Below are positions 45,975 to 56,800 of a DNA stretch of 64,000 nt, piece after piece. The notes under the pieces were generated by a model. That model was given only the letters and a program-made list of their open reading frames with translations. It did not search any database and was not told the origin of the DNA. Made by a program: the position numbers and the translations under genes. Each line of letters starts with the position of its first letter. Position 1 is the first letter of the stretch. The DNA comes from Sabethes cyaneus (lineage: Eukaryota > Arthropoda > Insecta > Diptera > Culicidae). The DNA lies in contig NC_071354.1 in NCBI RefSeq assembly GCF_943734655.1, forward strand, positions 57,763,544 through 57,827,543, in the 5' to 3' direction.

Positions 45975-46154
45975 ATTGGGGCCATCCATATACCACGTGG
46001 ACAGCTTAGAGGGGGGTGGGGGTATAAAAATGTCCACGCTTGTCCACGGAAGGGGAGGAGGGGGTATGGAAAATGTCCACGTGGACAAGTTTTTTTTTTC
46101 TACAAAAAATAGAAATTAAAAACATTGACCATTGATCAGTGATTGTTTTTGAGC

Positions 46155-46374
46155 TTAACGGGAAATTAGCACTCATTAGCTTTTCGTCGGAGAGCCCAAT
46201 TTCGGAAGCAGTTTTTGGGCCCAAAAGCGGGATTCTGTTTATAAAAACGTAAATACTGCATTCTTCTTGCCAATCTGAACACAGCGAATTAATTTTCATG
46301 GACAGAATTTTTGTTTCAAACAAAAAAACTTTTTTTGAAATTGGCAGAATCGATGACGACTAATTACACCTTAA
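46155..46374. mobile_element. TTAA MITE, intact family-A copy
   Basis: A 220-bp element between TTAA at 46155 and 46371, related to 3454-3674 and to the split copy at 3671-6870. It is nested within the GGGGCCATCC element. Its imperfect inverted ends both contain TTTC-GAAGCAGTTTTTG-type sequence. Confidence 0.8.
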
Positions 46375-46414
46375 ATAAAATTTTATCTTCTGAGGCATAT
46401 GTTGACCTAAATAC

Positions 46415-46740
46415 ATGAACCGAGCATTACGAGAGCACATATCTGGCATAAATCTTGTTGAAAACATTAAGCCTGCGTTAGTACACTTAGATGTTGACTG
46501 CATAGCCTGGATGAACCCACGAATATTGTATCGCTTGCACCAAATGTGGTTGGCATTTTTCCTCAACATCAAATGCAGCTCACCACAAAAAAGGTATCCA
46601 TGGGCAACGTATTTCCAAAAGGATTCGCTTTCCGAATATTTTACGAATCACATCGTGTCGGAAAGATCTTGTGTTGTGTTGAAGTAGACGGCCAAGCTGA
46701 AGTGCTCTGGTTAGACAAAGACCCCAGTAGCACACTTTAG
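46415..46740 (+). pseudogene. Broken coding-like segment inside the TIR element, unrecognised
   Basis: Two overlapping plus frames (46415-46687 and 46546-46740) read like protein that has shifted frame: IKPALVHLDVDCIAWMNPRI first, then VFPKGFAFRIFYESHRVGKI and CVEVDGQAEVLWLDKDPSS up to a TAG. It could be remnant transposase or a captured host fragment. I recognise no catalytic motif. Confidence 0.25.
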
Positions 46741-47251
46741 GTCCATTTAGTTGAAGCAACCGAACTAAGACTGAAATTAGTCATATTTCGGCTACCACAA
46801 CAACTTTGTAATAACCGTGCTAGTAGGGGATGCTCTGGAAAAAGAAGAATCATCAAGCGAAAGTTAAGCTGAAACGGACTCTCTTGCAGTCGATAATAAT
46901 AATTTGCAGTAGAACATGAATTAAGATCCAAACACCTTACATACGGATTTTAAGACGCTGAGGAAAATTGACGGAAAAACCATGGAAAAACTCAAATTTC
47001 CGCAACGACTAAAAATTCGTACGCATTGTGTCGGTGACTTTAGACTGGAGCTTCCTTTCACGTAAGCTTTTTCAATAAATATTGCATAAATGAAGTTGAA
47101 AACCAAAATTTTCAAAATGTAAAAATGTCCACGTGGACAAACAGGGGAGGGGGGTGAGGGCTGAGCAAATGTCCGCGCTTGTCCACGGAGGGGGACGGGG
47201 GGGTTGAAAATTGGTATTTTTCTGTCCACGTGGTATCTGGATGGCCCCATT

Positions 47252-47585
47252 GATTATTTTAGATTTTTTTAGATTAAAACTAACAGAACGCTAAAAGATT
47301 ATGACGCTCAGGCAAATTGGGTTGGGTTATTACTAAGCCCGCTTTGACATGTAAGTGGTCGTTGGTCGAATCTTAAGAGAATCAAGAGTGGATGTCAAGT
47401 GCATAGGACATGAGAATGTCCGTCATTATTCACATATCGCTTACTCTTAGCGATTATAGAAAAAAGAGAATTACGGTGCAGAATACAGCATACACTCAAG
47501 CGATATCACAATAGATCACAGGTTACGGTGATGAGTTCATAAAAATGACCCCAAACAATGATCAAGTATTGATAGCCGCACTTTA
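47252..47585. other. Unassigned stretch
   Basis: No gene or repeat recognised between the TIR element and the RTE relic. Confidence 0.35.
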
Positions 47586-47589
47586 CTGA

Positions 47590-48435
47590 TGTCGCAGACG
47601 AGCGATTCTTCCTTGGACCAAACGTCGACTCGGACCAGTATCACGTAGTAACTGAGATCCGCGCCCGGTTGTCCAACGTGTACAAATCGAAACCAACGAG
47701 AAAGATACGACTGTACATTCGGCGGTTACCAGCGAAAGGAGTTGTTGCAGAGTACTCTAGGAAGTCTGATGAGCGGATCGGTGAACAATTTGGAGAGAAC
47801 TTGAACGAGTAGTGGAGGCACATCCACGACGCGATTAGTACTACAGCGCGAGAAGTGTTGGGCACTACTTGTGCAGCCACTTCCAGTAAGAGGTTTGATG
47901 CAGAGTGCCACAGAGTGACTGTGAGAAGAATCGAGCCAGAAGTTACAGAGAGAGATACCGAGTTGCTAGGGCCGCCGAAAAAAGACTTAACCGTCGTAAG
48001 AAATGCCAGCACTGAGATTGTGTTCATGGAGGTGGAGAATTGCTTCGAGAGGCACGATACGAGAAGCTTCTTTAATATGGTCAACGGTATCGTGCCAACT
48101 CCTGTTATGTGCAACGACAAGGAGGGGAACCTGATTATCGAAAGATCGGAGGTAGCTAGCCGTTGGAAACAACATTTCGACGTATTGTTGAATGGTGAAC
48201 AAGATGGAGCGGCCAACAGAAATAGGATAACGTTTGAGGATGATGGACAAGCTGTGGATCCACCAACTTTGGACGAGGTTAGGAAGGCAGGGAGAGAGCA
48301 GAAAAATGGCAAAACAGCTGGTATAAGGACGGTATCTCAGCTCAGCCGAACTTTTGAAAGCCGGGAGCGAACGGCTGTATTAGGCGATCCATCAGGTTAT
48401 ACTAAAGGTATGGAGGAACTGGTTGGAAGGTCTCA
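47590..48435 (+). pseudogene. RTE-type LINE relic, segment 1 (between endonuclease and RT)
   Basis: Plus frames read VDSDQYHVVTEIRARLSNVY, KSKPTRKIRLYIRRLPAKGV, HIHDAISTTAREVLGTT, SRWKQHFDVLLNGEQDGA, DDGQAVDPPTLDEVRKA and, after a frameshift, SSAELLKAGSERLY and NWLEGL. This is the end of the endonuclease (S-D-H/Q-Y) and the linker leading to the RTE reverse transcriptase. Stops at about 47811 and frameshifts near 47945 and 48325 make it dead. The reading breaks off at 48435, where mariner sequence begins, and resumes at about 51390. A 223-codon minus-strand frame across this segment is only its antisense. Confidence 0.8.
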
Positions 48436-48565
48436 AATGGCTTATTTACAAAAACTACTTTACTTTTTCTTCATGTCTTCTTCAGATTTGACCTCCTTGG
48501 GATGCTCCCATAGTGCCTGCTTCATAATAGCCCAGTATTTTTTGATGGGCCTTTGTTCAAGGACG

Positions 48566-49871
48566 TAAAATGTACTGGTTGGTAACAAAAACTTAAAGAC
48601 GTTTACCATTTGTTCTTGCTATCTTGGGACATGCAACTGGTACACAAGCACCAAAAAGAAATGCAAGAACCATAGTAAATTGGTATATACCAGGTATGTG
48701 ACCATCGAGGGTTGCATTAGTGTGTGTAGAAAGTAGAAGAAATAGTTCTGAAATATGGTGGAAATGGATATGGAAGAAATGCAAGAACCATAGTAAATTG
48801 GTATATACCAGGTATGTGACCATCGAGGGTTGCATTAGTGTGTGTAGAAAGTAGAAGAAATAGTTCTGAAATATGGTGGAACTTGTATGAAAATTAAAAC
48901 TAAATTAATTAATTAATGAATGCAGCTATATTATTCCAGAGAAATATTTGAACATTTACAATGAATGTACGGAATATATTTTAACGTTATCTGCACTTGT
49001 AGCCTTCTATAATTTTGCGTAAAAAATATAAGAACATGGGTAATAAATTTCACTTTGGAAAATAACGAACTAACTATTCATATTTCGCTAACTATTTCGA
49101 TGTGCAATTGAAAAGTGAATTAATGTTTCTAATACTTCACAAACAATTCGCTTCTAAGCCTGGTATATTGCTTAAATTAAAACACGTTCCATCCAACATT
49201 TTGCTTGCATGATGCTCTTGAATATTTGTATATCCGTGAAAATACATATTAGAAATAATCTCAAGCATAAACATAAAAGCTGTGAGAAAAAAACAAGCAA
49301 ATCTTGTGTATCCAACGATTTTTTAGAAAAATTAACTAATTTTCCATACAAAATGCTCAAAATGTCAGAACTAGTGTAGATGTATTAGTGCAAAGTGTAT
49401 ATGACAGCTCGCACTGCCACATACCTGGTATATATCAATTTACTTTGTGAAAGAACAACGAAAACATCTTTTGTTCTACGTGTCATACACTCTTCGGTAT
49501 CGGGGAGAAAATGTCACCAGTCCTGGAGACACTTTTTTGTATTCTCTTTTGCTGTTGCGCATGTAAACCAAACATACAACTTTCCCCTAAACAACACGGT
49601 TTTAAATAAGGTCACCAATACACCTTATTCTCTATCACTTCTCCATACTATTCCATACTACTACAAAGTTAAGCAAAAAGTGGCAAATACATGTCATTTG
49701 TACATGACGTTTTGTATGAATGGTCAACTAGGGTAGACGCGCCATTAGTGGTGATAGTACCAGTAGTGGTGGAAACTCGAATAATTCCATTATTTTTGCA
49801 GCGATGGTATTGGTTAGGAGTCTGACATGGCATTGCATGCTGGTAAATGTATAAAAAAGTGTAACCGTTTC
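48566..49871. mobile_element. 1.3-kb insertion within mariner copy c
   Basis: AAGG at both joints may be the target duplication. The ends, read inward, AGGGACCGAAACGGTTACAC and AAGGACGTAAAATGTACTGG, are weakly inverted. Inside are a 118-bp tandem duplication (48657-48881) and an inverted copy of part of that unit at about 49374-49447. No coding frame is recognised. It is probably a non-autonomous element, but its ends are uncertain. Confidence 0.45.
48657..48881. repeat. Tandem duplication, 118-bp period
   Basis: The unit beginning AGAAATGCAAGAACCATAG starts at 48657 and again at 48775. About 105 bp of each are identical, up to AAATATGGTGGA. The words AAATTGGTATATACCAGGTA and TGCATTAGTGTG also occur inverted at 49374-49447. 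Confidence 0.9.
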
Positions 49872-50486
49872 GGTCCCTACCTTAGTTCCGATGCGTTCGG
49901 GGGTTCACGTCCTTGGGTACGAAAGTAACCCCGTTGGCTTCGTACCACTCTAGGATATCCTTTGAATAGCGGCACGAAGCAAGATCCGGCCATAAGCTCG
50001 TAGGGCCCTCGTGTTGCTTCAACAGAGGAGACAGACACTCCTTGAGGTAGATCTGCCCGTTTACAATCCCGGTAGTCACAAACGGCGCACTCCGTTTGCC
50101 ACATGAGCAGATCCCTTGCCAAATCATATATTTTTTGGCAACCTTTGAAAGTTTCTACTTCCTTATTTCCTCCGGAACATCAAACTTATGCTGGACGGTG
50201 AAGAACAGTAACCCCAGAAGCTGCCGGAAGTCCGCCTTGACGTAATGAGGCTTCGCCAGCATCTGGGTGTACAGTTACCGGGCCCGTGATTTTTCCACCG
50301 CATTTTGCCGTTAGTCACGATTTGGAGCCTTCTGCACTTTGTACGTATGCAGTCCCTCCCGTTCATTGGCTCTCTGAACGAAAGACTTAGACAGATTCTA
50401 CTTTTTGGCCAGATCCATAACCAAAGCATTGGGATTCTCCTTAAACGCTTGCACGACCCGCTTGTGATCCTGATCTCTAATAGAAC

Positions 50487-51018
50487 CAGTGTTGCGAAGC
50501 CCACACTCGTGTGGTCTAATTTTCTCACACACGCGTACGCATTTTAATGAACATACCGGCATATGCATCACTTTAAAACTCCCGCTCTTATTTCTTCATG
50601 CACTGTAACGAATTTTTTCGAGTGTGTGTTTAGCTAACAGCTACAGTCGTCGCTCGTCCTTCGTCATTGTAGCCTGATCTGCTGATACCGATTACTCACG
50701 ACGGCTCGTACTCCCGCCCGAGAGTATAATCGAGGACGATGAAGAAGAAGAAGAAGAAGAAAAACTAATGCAAAATTTGTATCCCAGTACGCCACCAGTC
50801 TCACGGGCAGTTGATTCCCCGCGAGTTTTTTGACTCGGGAATACGCTTAGCAGGAAGGCGAAGTGAGGATATGCGTGCGCGAGTGTGTGAGTAGCAGAAT
50901 GTCTGCACACAGCACCGGCGGCTGCTTCGTTTACGCCCGCGTGTGCGTGTGCTATGTTTCTCATACTCTTTCGCGTGTGAGTAGGCATGGTTGACGTCTC
51001 ACTCGATTCGCAGCATTG
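50487..51018. mobile_element. hAT-like element with 8-bp target duplication
   Basis: Ends CAGTGTTGCGAA and, from the right, CAATGCTGCGAA are short inverted repeats of hAT type. The exact 8-bp AATAGAAC flanks both sides (50479-50486, 51019-51026). Mariner copy b lacks the insertion and has a single GTTCTATT (minus orientation) at the same coding position, which confirms the boundaries. The 532-bp element has a (GAA)n run near 50735 and no transposase. A second, incomplete copy lies at 52188. Confidence 0.9.
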
Positions 51019-51033
51019 AATAGAACATCCATT

Positions 51034-51141
51034 CCCAGGTAACAATTTGGGTTTTATTACACTCTTATGATGGCATTTAATACCAAAATTAGTTTTAAAG
51101 ACCACCATAAGAGTGCAATAAAACTCACACTGTTGCTTGGG
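51034..51141. mobile_element. 108-bp palindromic MITE (CCCAAG-CAAC ends)
   Basis: Arms CCCAGGTAACAATTTGGG and, from the right, CCCAAGCAACAGTGTGAG are followed by TTTTATT-CACTCTTATG in both orientations, so the element folds back on itself. Comparison with mariner copy b shows the uninterrupted sequence CATTCTGACC, so the target duplication is TT or TTC. A decayed relative is at 17594-17676. Confidence 0.85.
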
Positions 51142-51344
51142 TTCTGACCGCATTTCTTCTTTCGTTCGATACTTAGAGTTTCGTAGTGACGTTTAACCGT
51201 TGAGTGTACAATACCGAGGTAGATACACTCTAAACTACTTCTACCCAAATTTTCAACAGAAAATACTCAATGAGTAATTTTCTACAGCGTTGCTTCTGTG
51301 GTGCAATTTGATGTGGGACATCCTTTAGACATCAAGGTGGTGAA

Positions 51345-51612
51345 CAACGAAATGAGCTGTAGTAGATTAGGCTTGAACAGGGTTTTTCAACAAAACTGAT
51401 TAGGTTGATACGTGCTACCCTTGATGATTCAAAATCAAGCGTCAGGAAAGTGGGTGACACGTCGAACTCGTTTTGACGTTAGATGTATCGTTGTGTGGTT
51501 TGAAGCAAGGTGACAAGCTATCGAATTTGCTGTTCAACATAACATTGGAAGGTGCTATTCAAACGACAGGCGTGCATAGAAGCACTACCATCATCACGAA
51601 ATCTCACATACT
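51345..51612 (+). pseudogene. RTE-type LINE relic, segment 2 (reverse transcriptase)
   Basis: The frame from about 51395 reads LIRLIRATLDDSKSSVRKVG, then in shifted frames residues matching L-K-Q-G-D-x-L-S-N-L-L-F-N and LEGAI, with SRNLTYSKG near 51605. This is RTE palm sequence downstream of motif A. It breaks off just before the expected F-A-D-D box at about 51612, and the box region resumes at 52685. Confidence 0.65.
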
Positions 51613-51749
51613 CCAAGGGTTCCCTTAAGTAAAACAAGCAGCTGCTTGGAGCGCCACTTCGAGAGGGTGCCATCTCGCCTACATTAAAAAAAACTGTAGC
51701 ATTACATAAATAAGTGGTTAATATAAAACGTTCTTCCTTTTCGTTTAGC

Positions 51750-51895
51750 ATCATAAAGCCGGGACGGCAAGTGGTGTATCTAGAGTTACTCTCCACTGTA
51801 TTGGGTCCTGGGTTATTTACCGCCAATTCGTTGAGCATCTCGACACAAGCAAATCGGCTTGAACCTGGTCGAGCCATCTAGTAAGTTGTGTCTTT
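51750..51895 (-). pseudogene. LINE C-terminal fragment, minus strand
   Basis: One minus frame starting near 51893 reads RWLDQVQADLLVSRCSTNWR followed, after a stop, by TQDPIQWR. It resembles the R-W-L-D-x-V ... W-R ... D-R-x-x-W-R end of RTE-like LINEs. Orientation is opposite to the enclosing RTE relic, so it belongs to a separate insertion within 51612-52685. Confidence 0.45.
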
Positions 51896-52187
51896 CTATC
51901 CCCAAAGGCCCTCATACACATACGAACATATAGGCCGAAAATATTGGTGAATTCAACACTCTCGCCTGTGTATCAGCGCCACGAACCAAGCAGGCAAAAG
52001 AAGATGTTGGGCTTGTCGCTCGACCTGAATGATCGCCCCGGTCAGTGAAGGTCTAGAAGAGAGCAGATTCACTGCTGAAATTTCTGAAGTAACAGGGAAT
52101 ATGAGCCGAATTTTTTCCTTTTGAAGGTTTACCATTCTAATTTAAGAAACCGACAATTATTCAAAAGAAATGGCAGTTGACTGTCAC

Positions 52188-52650
52188 CAGTGTTGCGAAG
52201 CCCACACTTGTGTGTGCTAATTTTCTCACACGCGTACTTGTTCTAATGAACACGCCGGCATAAGTATTCCTTTCGAACTCTCGCACTTGTTTATTCATGC
52301 ACTGCAGCGACTTTTGCGAGTGTGTATTTAGCTAACAGCCACGGGCGTCGCTGTCGCACGTCATTGCTGCCTGAGCAACAGATACCGATCACGCGCAAGG
52401 ACTCGCACTCCCACCCGCGTGTAGAATCGAGGGCGTAAGATGAAGAAGAAAACAAAAAGTAATGCAAAATCTGTATCCCAGTGTACCACTAGTCCTCACG
52501 GGCAGCTGGCTGTTCACGAGTTGTTTGCTTTGTGAATGGTTATGCAGAAAGACGGTACGAGACTGTGCGTTTGCGAGTGTGTAGGTAGTAAAATGTCTGC
52601 ACACAGCAACGCCGGCCGTTTTACGTTTGTTCTGGGGGCGCCATTTTGAG
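52188..52650. mobile_element. Second hAT-like copy, right end missing
   Basis: From CAGTGTTGCGAAGCCCACAC at 52188 it follows 50487-50940 in the same orientation: TTAGCTAACAGC, GATACCGAT, AATGCAAAAT-TGTATCCCAGT and AATGTCTGCACACAGCA. The last third, including the right terminus CAGCATTG, is absent. RTE sequence starts around 52660. Confidence 0.8.
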
Positions 52651-52659
52651 AAATTGCGT

Positions 52660-53500
52660 GGAGCGACAAATTGGCCAGCGCCGGCCCTTGACATCGATAT
52701 CATCGGGGTTAAACGTATTGCTGTGGAAGAGGTGTACACGCTAGAGATGGTCGGGTATGAAAATTTGAATACCCGGACCCGACCCGTACCCGACCCGAAC
52801 CCGCAAATTATTTTTTCTCAATACCCGAACCCGACCCGAACCCGGCGGGTACGGGTTTCGGGCAAATTTTCCGCTACCCGACCATCTCTAGTACACGCAT
52901 CTTAAGGAGGAAGATGCAAGGATGGGGCTTGTCTGACAAAATGAAGTATATGGTGGGTTGTAGAGAGCGTGGTAGCCCTTCGGGTGTTAGAACTGCGGTG
53001 GTGAAAGATGGAATACTTTTGAAGTGGTCGACGAATTAGTTTAGTTTAGTACGTTAGTGACATGTGACCGGTGGTACTCTACGGTCACGAAGTGTAGACG
53101 TTGAAAGACAGCGACCGACGAGCTCTTGGTGTTTATGAGCGTAAGATCTTGCGATTTATTCTTGGCGGCATATTAGAAGAAGGAATGTGGCGTAGACGCA
53201 TGGTCCTTGAAATATGCCAAATATACAAAGATGCGGATGTTGTGATGTGGCTAAAACATGGCAGATTGCAAGGGCTTGACCACGTAGCAAGGATGCCGTA
53301 TGAGACGCCAGCTAAAACAATATTCTGCAGAGAACCCGACAGAGGCCGACGACTTCGAGGCAGACGCCGTACCCGTTGAACGAGCGCTGTTGACTAGTGT
53401 TAGGGGCGATTGGAGAGCGGCAACCCAAGATTAAGAAACGTGGAGACGGCTCCTGAATTCGGTACGGATTTAATAAACGGATTGTCGCCAAAAAAAGTAA
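52660..53500 (+). pseudogene. RTE-type LINE relic, segment 3 (RT end and C-terminus)
   Basis: Frames read DIDIIGVKRIAVEEVYT, then, beyond the hAT MITE at 52742-52890, KYMVGCRERGSPSGVRTAVV, and from 53098 LKDSDRRALGVYERKILRFI, WRRRM and GRLQGLDHVARMPYETPAKT. The order matches the RTE segment after the catalytic box and the conserved C-terminal tail. The 3' end near 53500 is a TAAAG-type repeat. About 80 residues are missing near 53040 and several stops occur. With segments 1 and 2 it gives an essentially colinear RTE copy from 47590 to 53500. Confidence 0.75.
52742..52890. mobile_element. hAT MITE, 149 bp, with exact 8-bp target duplication
   Basis: Ends TAGAGATGGTCGGGTA and the exact complement at the right (TACCCGACCATCTCTA). 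Flanks are GTACACGC at 52734-52741 and 52891-52898. The interior repeats ACCCGACCCGAACCC-type words. Insertion occurred within the reading frame of the RTE relic, just after VEEVYT. The TIR resembles common arthropod hAT MITEs starting TAGAGATGG. Confidence 0.92.
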
Positions 53501-53732
53501 AGTAAAAGTAACTACAGATAAACCCCAGTTGCCAATATTTCATGAAGGACTTCAGAGATGTTGTGTAATCGAGAAAAAGGATATAAAACTCGCCAAACGG
53601 TCAGAAATACTGCGGAGTTTTTGTGAGTCACAAGTGAGTGGAGATTTGAAAATCAAAATTATGTTGAAGGATTGTGAAATAATAAAATTGTTAGGAAACT
53701 GATTCCTTGTATTTGATTTTTTTTTTTCACAA

Positions 53733-53816
53733 GTAAATTAGGTGTTTTATTTGAAATTGATGTTTTCCAGTGAATTCGCTGAAAAACATCAATTTCAAAT
53801 TACGCACACAATTTAC
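53733..53816. ncRNA. Pre-miRNA-like hairpin, unverified
   Basis: The arms ATTTGAAATTGATGTTTT (53749-53766) and AAAACATCAATTTCAAAT (53783-53800) pair perfectly over 18 bp. After a one-base mismatch CAG/CTG closes an 8-nt loop (TGAATTCG). Outwards, after an internal loop, GTAAATT pairs with AATTTAC (53733-53739, 53810-53816). An 84-nt hairpin of this form is the size of a miRNA precursor. It could equally be a small fold-back repeat. I do not recognise either arm as a known miRNA, and the strand cannot be decided. Confidence 0.35.
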
Positions 53817-56800
53817 CAATTTGTTCAATACAACATTTAGCGCTAAAATTATAAATTATGAAACTTTCAATCTAGACACTACATAATTTCTTCTTAAATG
53901 ATCGCGTATTTACTTCCGGCTATCAAACAAATAAAGAATTAAACTAATCCACACCACTGATTAACTTTTTGGTAGTTTACAAACAACGTTATCGTGCGGC
54001 TGAGATGAATTCCATATTGATCTCAATGGAGTAACGAAAGAGTTCAAAATTGCTAAACTCAAAAAAGGCACATAAGTGCATACTTCAAGCCTTTCTTCCT
54101 GATTGTGACTCAGGCTGATTGTGGTAATCGTTTACCCGTTTCGTCAAATTAACATAATCGATCCGGACCTGAAGCTAATACGATTCCAATGAAACCACAC
54201 GAGCACCTCGTTCCATCGTGCCTTATGACCTTACACCTCCTTAGCGTATCGCAAGTATGTATCGATTTTCCATTTATATCTTCATTATGAAGAAGCCACC
54301 TTCAGCGTCTTTGCCATGACATGTGAATACGAGCCGTGGTGGCATTGCTGTGCATAGTTATACCAGCATATCTAGATGTAAGGCAAGTGTTAATAAACAC
54401 ACCAAACAAGATTAGTGATAAGTTATTAAATTAAAAGCTCGGTGTTCAAGTATGTATGTCAGGCGCTGGTTATAACGCGAAAAGTTATAGGCATGGTTTT
54501 GAACTATAAATATATTTATATACCATCAGTCTTTATTCATGCATTCCGCATTCCTCTGACATGAACTTAATTGCAATAACAAAACCCTTTATACTTTATT
54601 AGCCTTTATACAACATCGAATGTTGGGCATCAAGTTGTGGTCATACGTAAACAAAGTACCATGTTGGGCAGAAGTGCTGCCAGCTTATGCCGATACTTCA
54701 GTCTGCTCTAGTGAACCGAAAGCAAAAATAATTGGCAACTTTTCCACTGAACTAGTTTTTCTTTGTTACCCAGTTGGCTTTTCCACGTCAATGTCGCTCG
54801 GCTTGGCTTTATCCAATAACAAGCCTGTTTCCTTTACATTTCCCGTTTGTACCTACTTCCACTTGGTGCTTTGGTGCGATGTCTTAGCTGGGCGTTACTA
54901 AATTAAGCGTAACTAATTACGTTTTGCGCCTAAACGCATAATTATGTTTCTTACCTCGTTGTTTGCCAACAGTTGGTTGAGCATTTGCGTCAAATTTTTC
55001 TTGGCTTTACAGTTACGCCATCAGTCTTCGTTCCAGCGTAGAACGTGCCAGGCATATTGCCATCTTTTGAACATTCACCTGAACGTGGCTGTCGTATTAG
55101 CTTGCAAGCAATGCTTTGTGATAGTTCATCTTAGAAAATACTTTACGATTTTTTCAATCCGCCCCAACCTTACTTAGTTCTGCTCCTGTCCAGCGCTGCT
55201 AGTTTGCTTGCTGTGGGCTACAGTCGGCTGAACTAGAAAGCAAAAGTTTTGCCGGCATTCATTTCCAACCGACTATTCACTGCTGTTGGCCAATGAGGAA
55301 AAGTCCGTGATCATTATTGCACGCAGTCGCCACCCATCATCATCATCAGCAGCATCAGCGCCATTCCATCCGCGTACCAATCGTACGTAGTAGCATCACA
55401 GCCGGTCTGCCTTGAACGGAGAAAGAGCCGCCGAATGGTTTCTCAAGAACGAACCGACCACGGTTCGCGATGCAAAATCAAAGACACAGTGTCAGCGGCT
55501 GCAAGAGAACTTTAATATTTTCATTTACTTTCCATTATGTTGTAATCGGCCGTGTAAATGACTTTGGACAACATAGATTCGCGCAAGTTTCCCGCCTGCC
55601 AGCCTGCGGCTGTGAACTGCTTTAAGAAGCTTTGAAGCGACGCGCGGGAACAGTCAAAACAAGACAACGACGGCGACGGTTTGTTTTAACGAGCTCTTCA
55701 GAAAAGCCGTGTGCGTAGGAGGACGGCACAAAGATTTGTTGGTTTTCATTGTATAATTAGCAAACCGGGCGGTGCGCCACCGGTTTCTGACAAAACGGTT
55801 AACTGATGAGTAGCGAGTTTTTCCCAGGCTAAGCAAATTGTCGAAGCATACCCCCTCTCAGAATGACTGCAAAATTTTTCATTGAAAAATAATTGCATTA
55901 ACTCGAATCAGTGATCTGAGTCTGGTAAGTAATTATCAATTCAATATTTTGTCCCAATGACATAGTTAGAAGAACATTATGATATAAGCAACTATATAGC
56001 AGCACTACTATTTAGAAAGCATTTACAGGAATAAATACCTACTGTCACCTATTTTCATACTTTTTGTGAAACAAACTGTATAAATCGAAATAACCTTGAG
56101 GCAAAATAATATCAAGTTGAGCTGAATGGTTGATGAAGCTGAAAAGGATTGGGATGACATATTAAGGCCGAAGCAACTCGTTGGAAGAGAAACAATAAAA
56201 AGTAAAATTTTCCATGCGACTAAACTGCTTGAGTCTTGATAAGTTTGAATACTTAATCGTGATGATTTTTCCCGATTACCCGATAAGTACTATTTCTACA
56301 CACCATGATAAATCGACCTATTTCGTTGAGTTATTTATTGAATATCCAATATTTATGATTTAATACTAACACTACTTTTACATTACAGAAAAAAGGAAAC
56401 GTCACGATTTTTTTTATGAAATCGCAGGTGATTCTATGTCATTGGGTATTAATTTTATGAATTTCTAACAAGTTTTTATGCTCAAGTCAATAATAAATAT
56501 TTATCCTGGATTGCAAGAATGGCGCAGTGAATTTTCGTTTCAAGAATTAAGGTCTAATTTCGGGGTTTTGAAATTCCATGGTATGTTCCATTATATACTG
56601 GAAAACATTAATTGGAAAAAGTTTGCTTAAAATAAATAAGTTAGACGATTGAGAAGTTTCCAAACCTCTTAGGTAGCACAATTCGCTTATTTATATTACA
56701 GTACAAACTCGTATAAAAATGACATCCTATCAAATTTGAGTTGCTAGAACATTTCAGTGTCAGAAACCCATTTTCATATCTATTTCATTTAAGCCTGAAG

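Larger units (their letters stand above)
45978..47248. mobile_element. TIR element with GGGGCCATCC ends
   Basis: The ends GGGGCCATCCATATACCACG and, from the right, GGGGCCATCCAGATACCACG are inverted repeats continuing to GTGGACA. Both subterminal regions repeat TGTCCACGTGGACA-type palindromes and G- or C-rich runs, candidate transposase-binding sites. A 3-bp ATT lies on both outer sides and may be the target duplication. The 1.27-kb interior holds a TTAA MITE (46155-46374) and a coding-like but broken segment (46415-46740). I cannot assign a superfamily. Confidence 0.7.
48436..51325 (-). mobile_element. mariner (DD37E-type) copy c, split by three insertions
   Basis: The C-terminal piece (48436-48565, with PIKKYWAIMKQALWEHPKEV in the minus frame) and the rest (49872-51325) are the two sides of one copy. 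The first ends where the second begins, at the ELR|PIEKYW boundary of copy b. The larger piece carries CSCGKRSAPFVTTGIVNGQI, WPDLASCRYSKDILEWYEAN and NPRTHRN-type sequence, then the N-terminal half in other frames, and the 5' terminus near 51319 (CAATTTGATGTGGGAC). Interruptions are 48566-49871, 50487-51018 and 51034-51141. Frameshifts and insertions make the transposase inactive. It sits inside an RTE relic. Confidence 0.75.

Noticed and set aside
46006..46323. 105-codon minus-strand frame
   Set aside because: Runs across the end of the GGGGCCATCC element into the TTAA MITE, so it is not one gene.
47641..48312. 223-codon minus-strand frame
   Set aside because: It is the antisense of the RTE relic, whose plus-strand residues match the family.
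50692..51153. 153-codon minus-strand frame with a serine run
   Set aside because: It crosses the boundary of the hAT-like element and a MITE, and the serines come from a GAA repeat.
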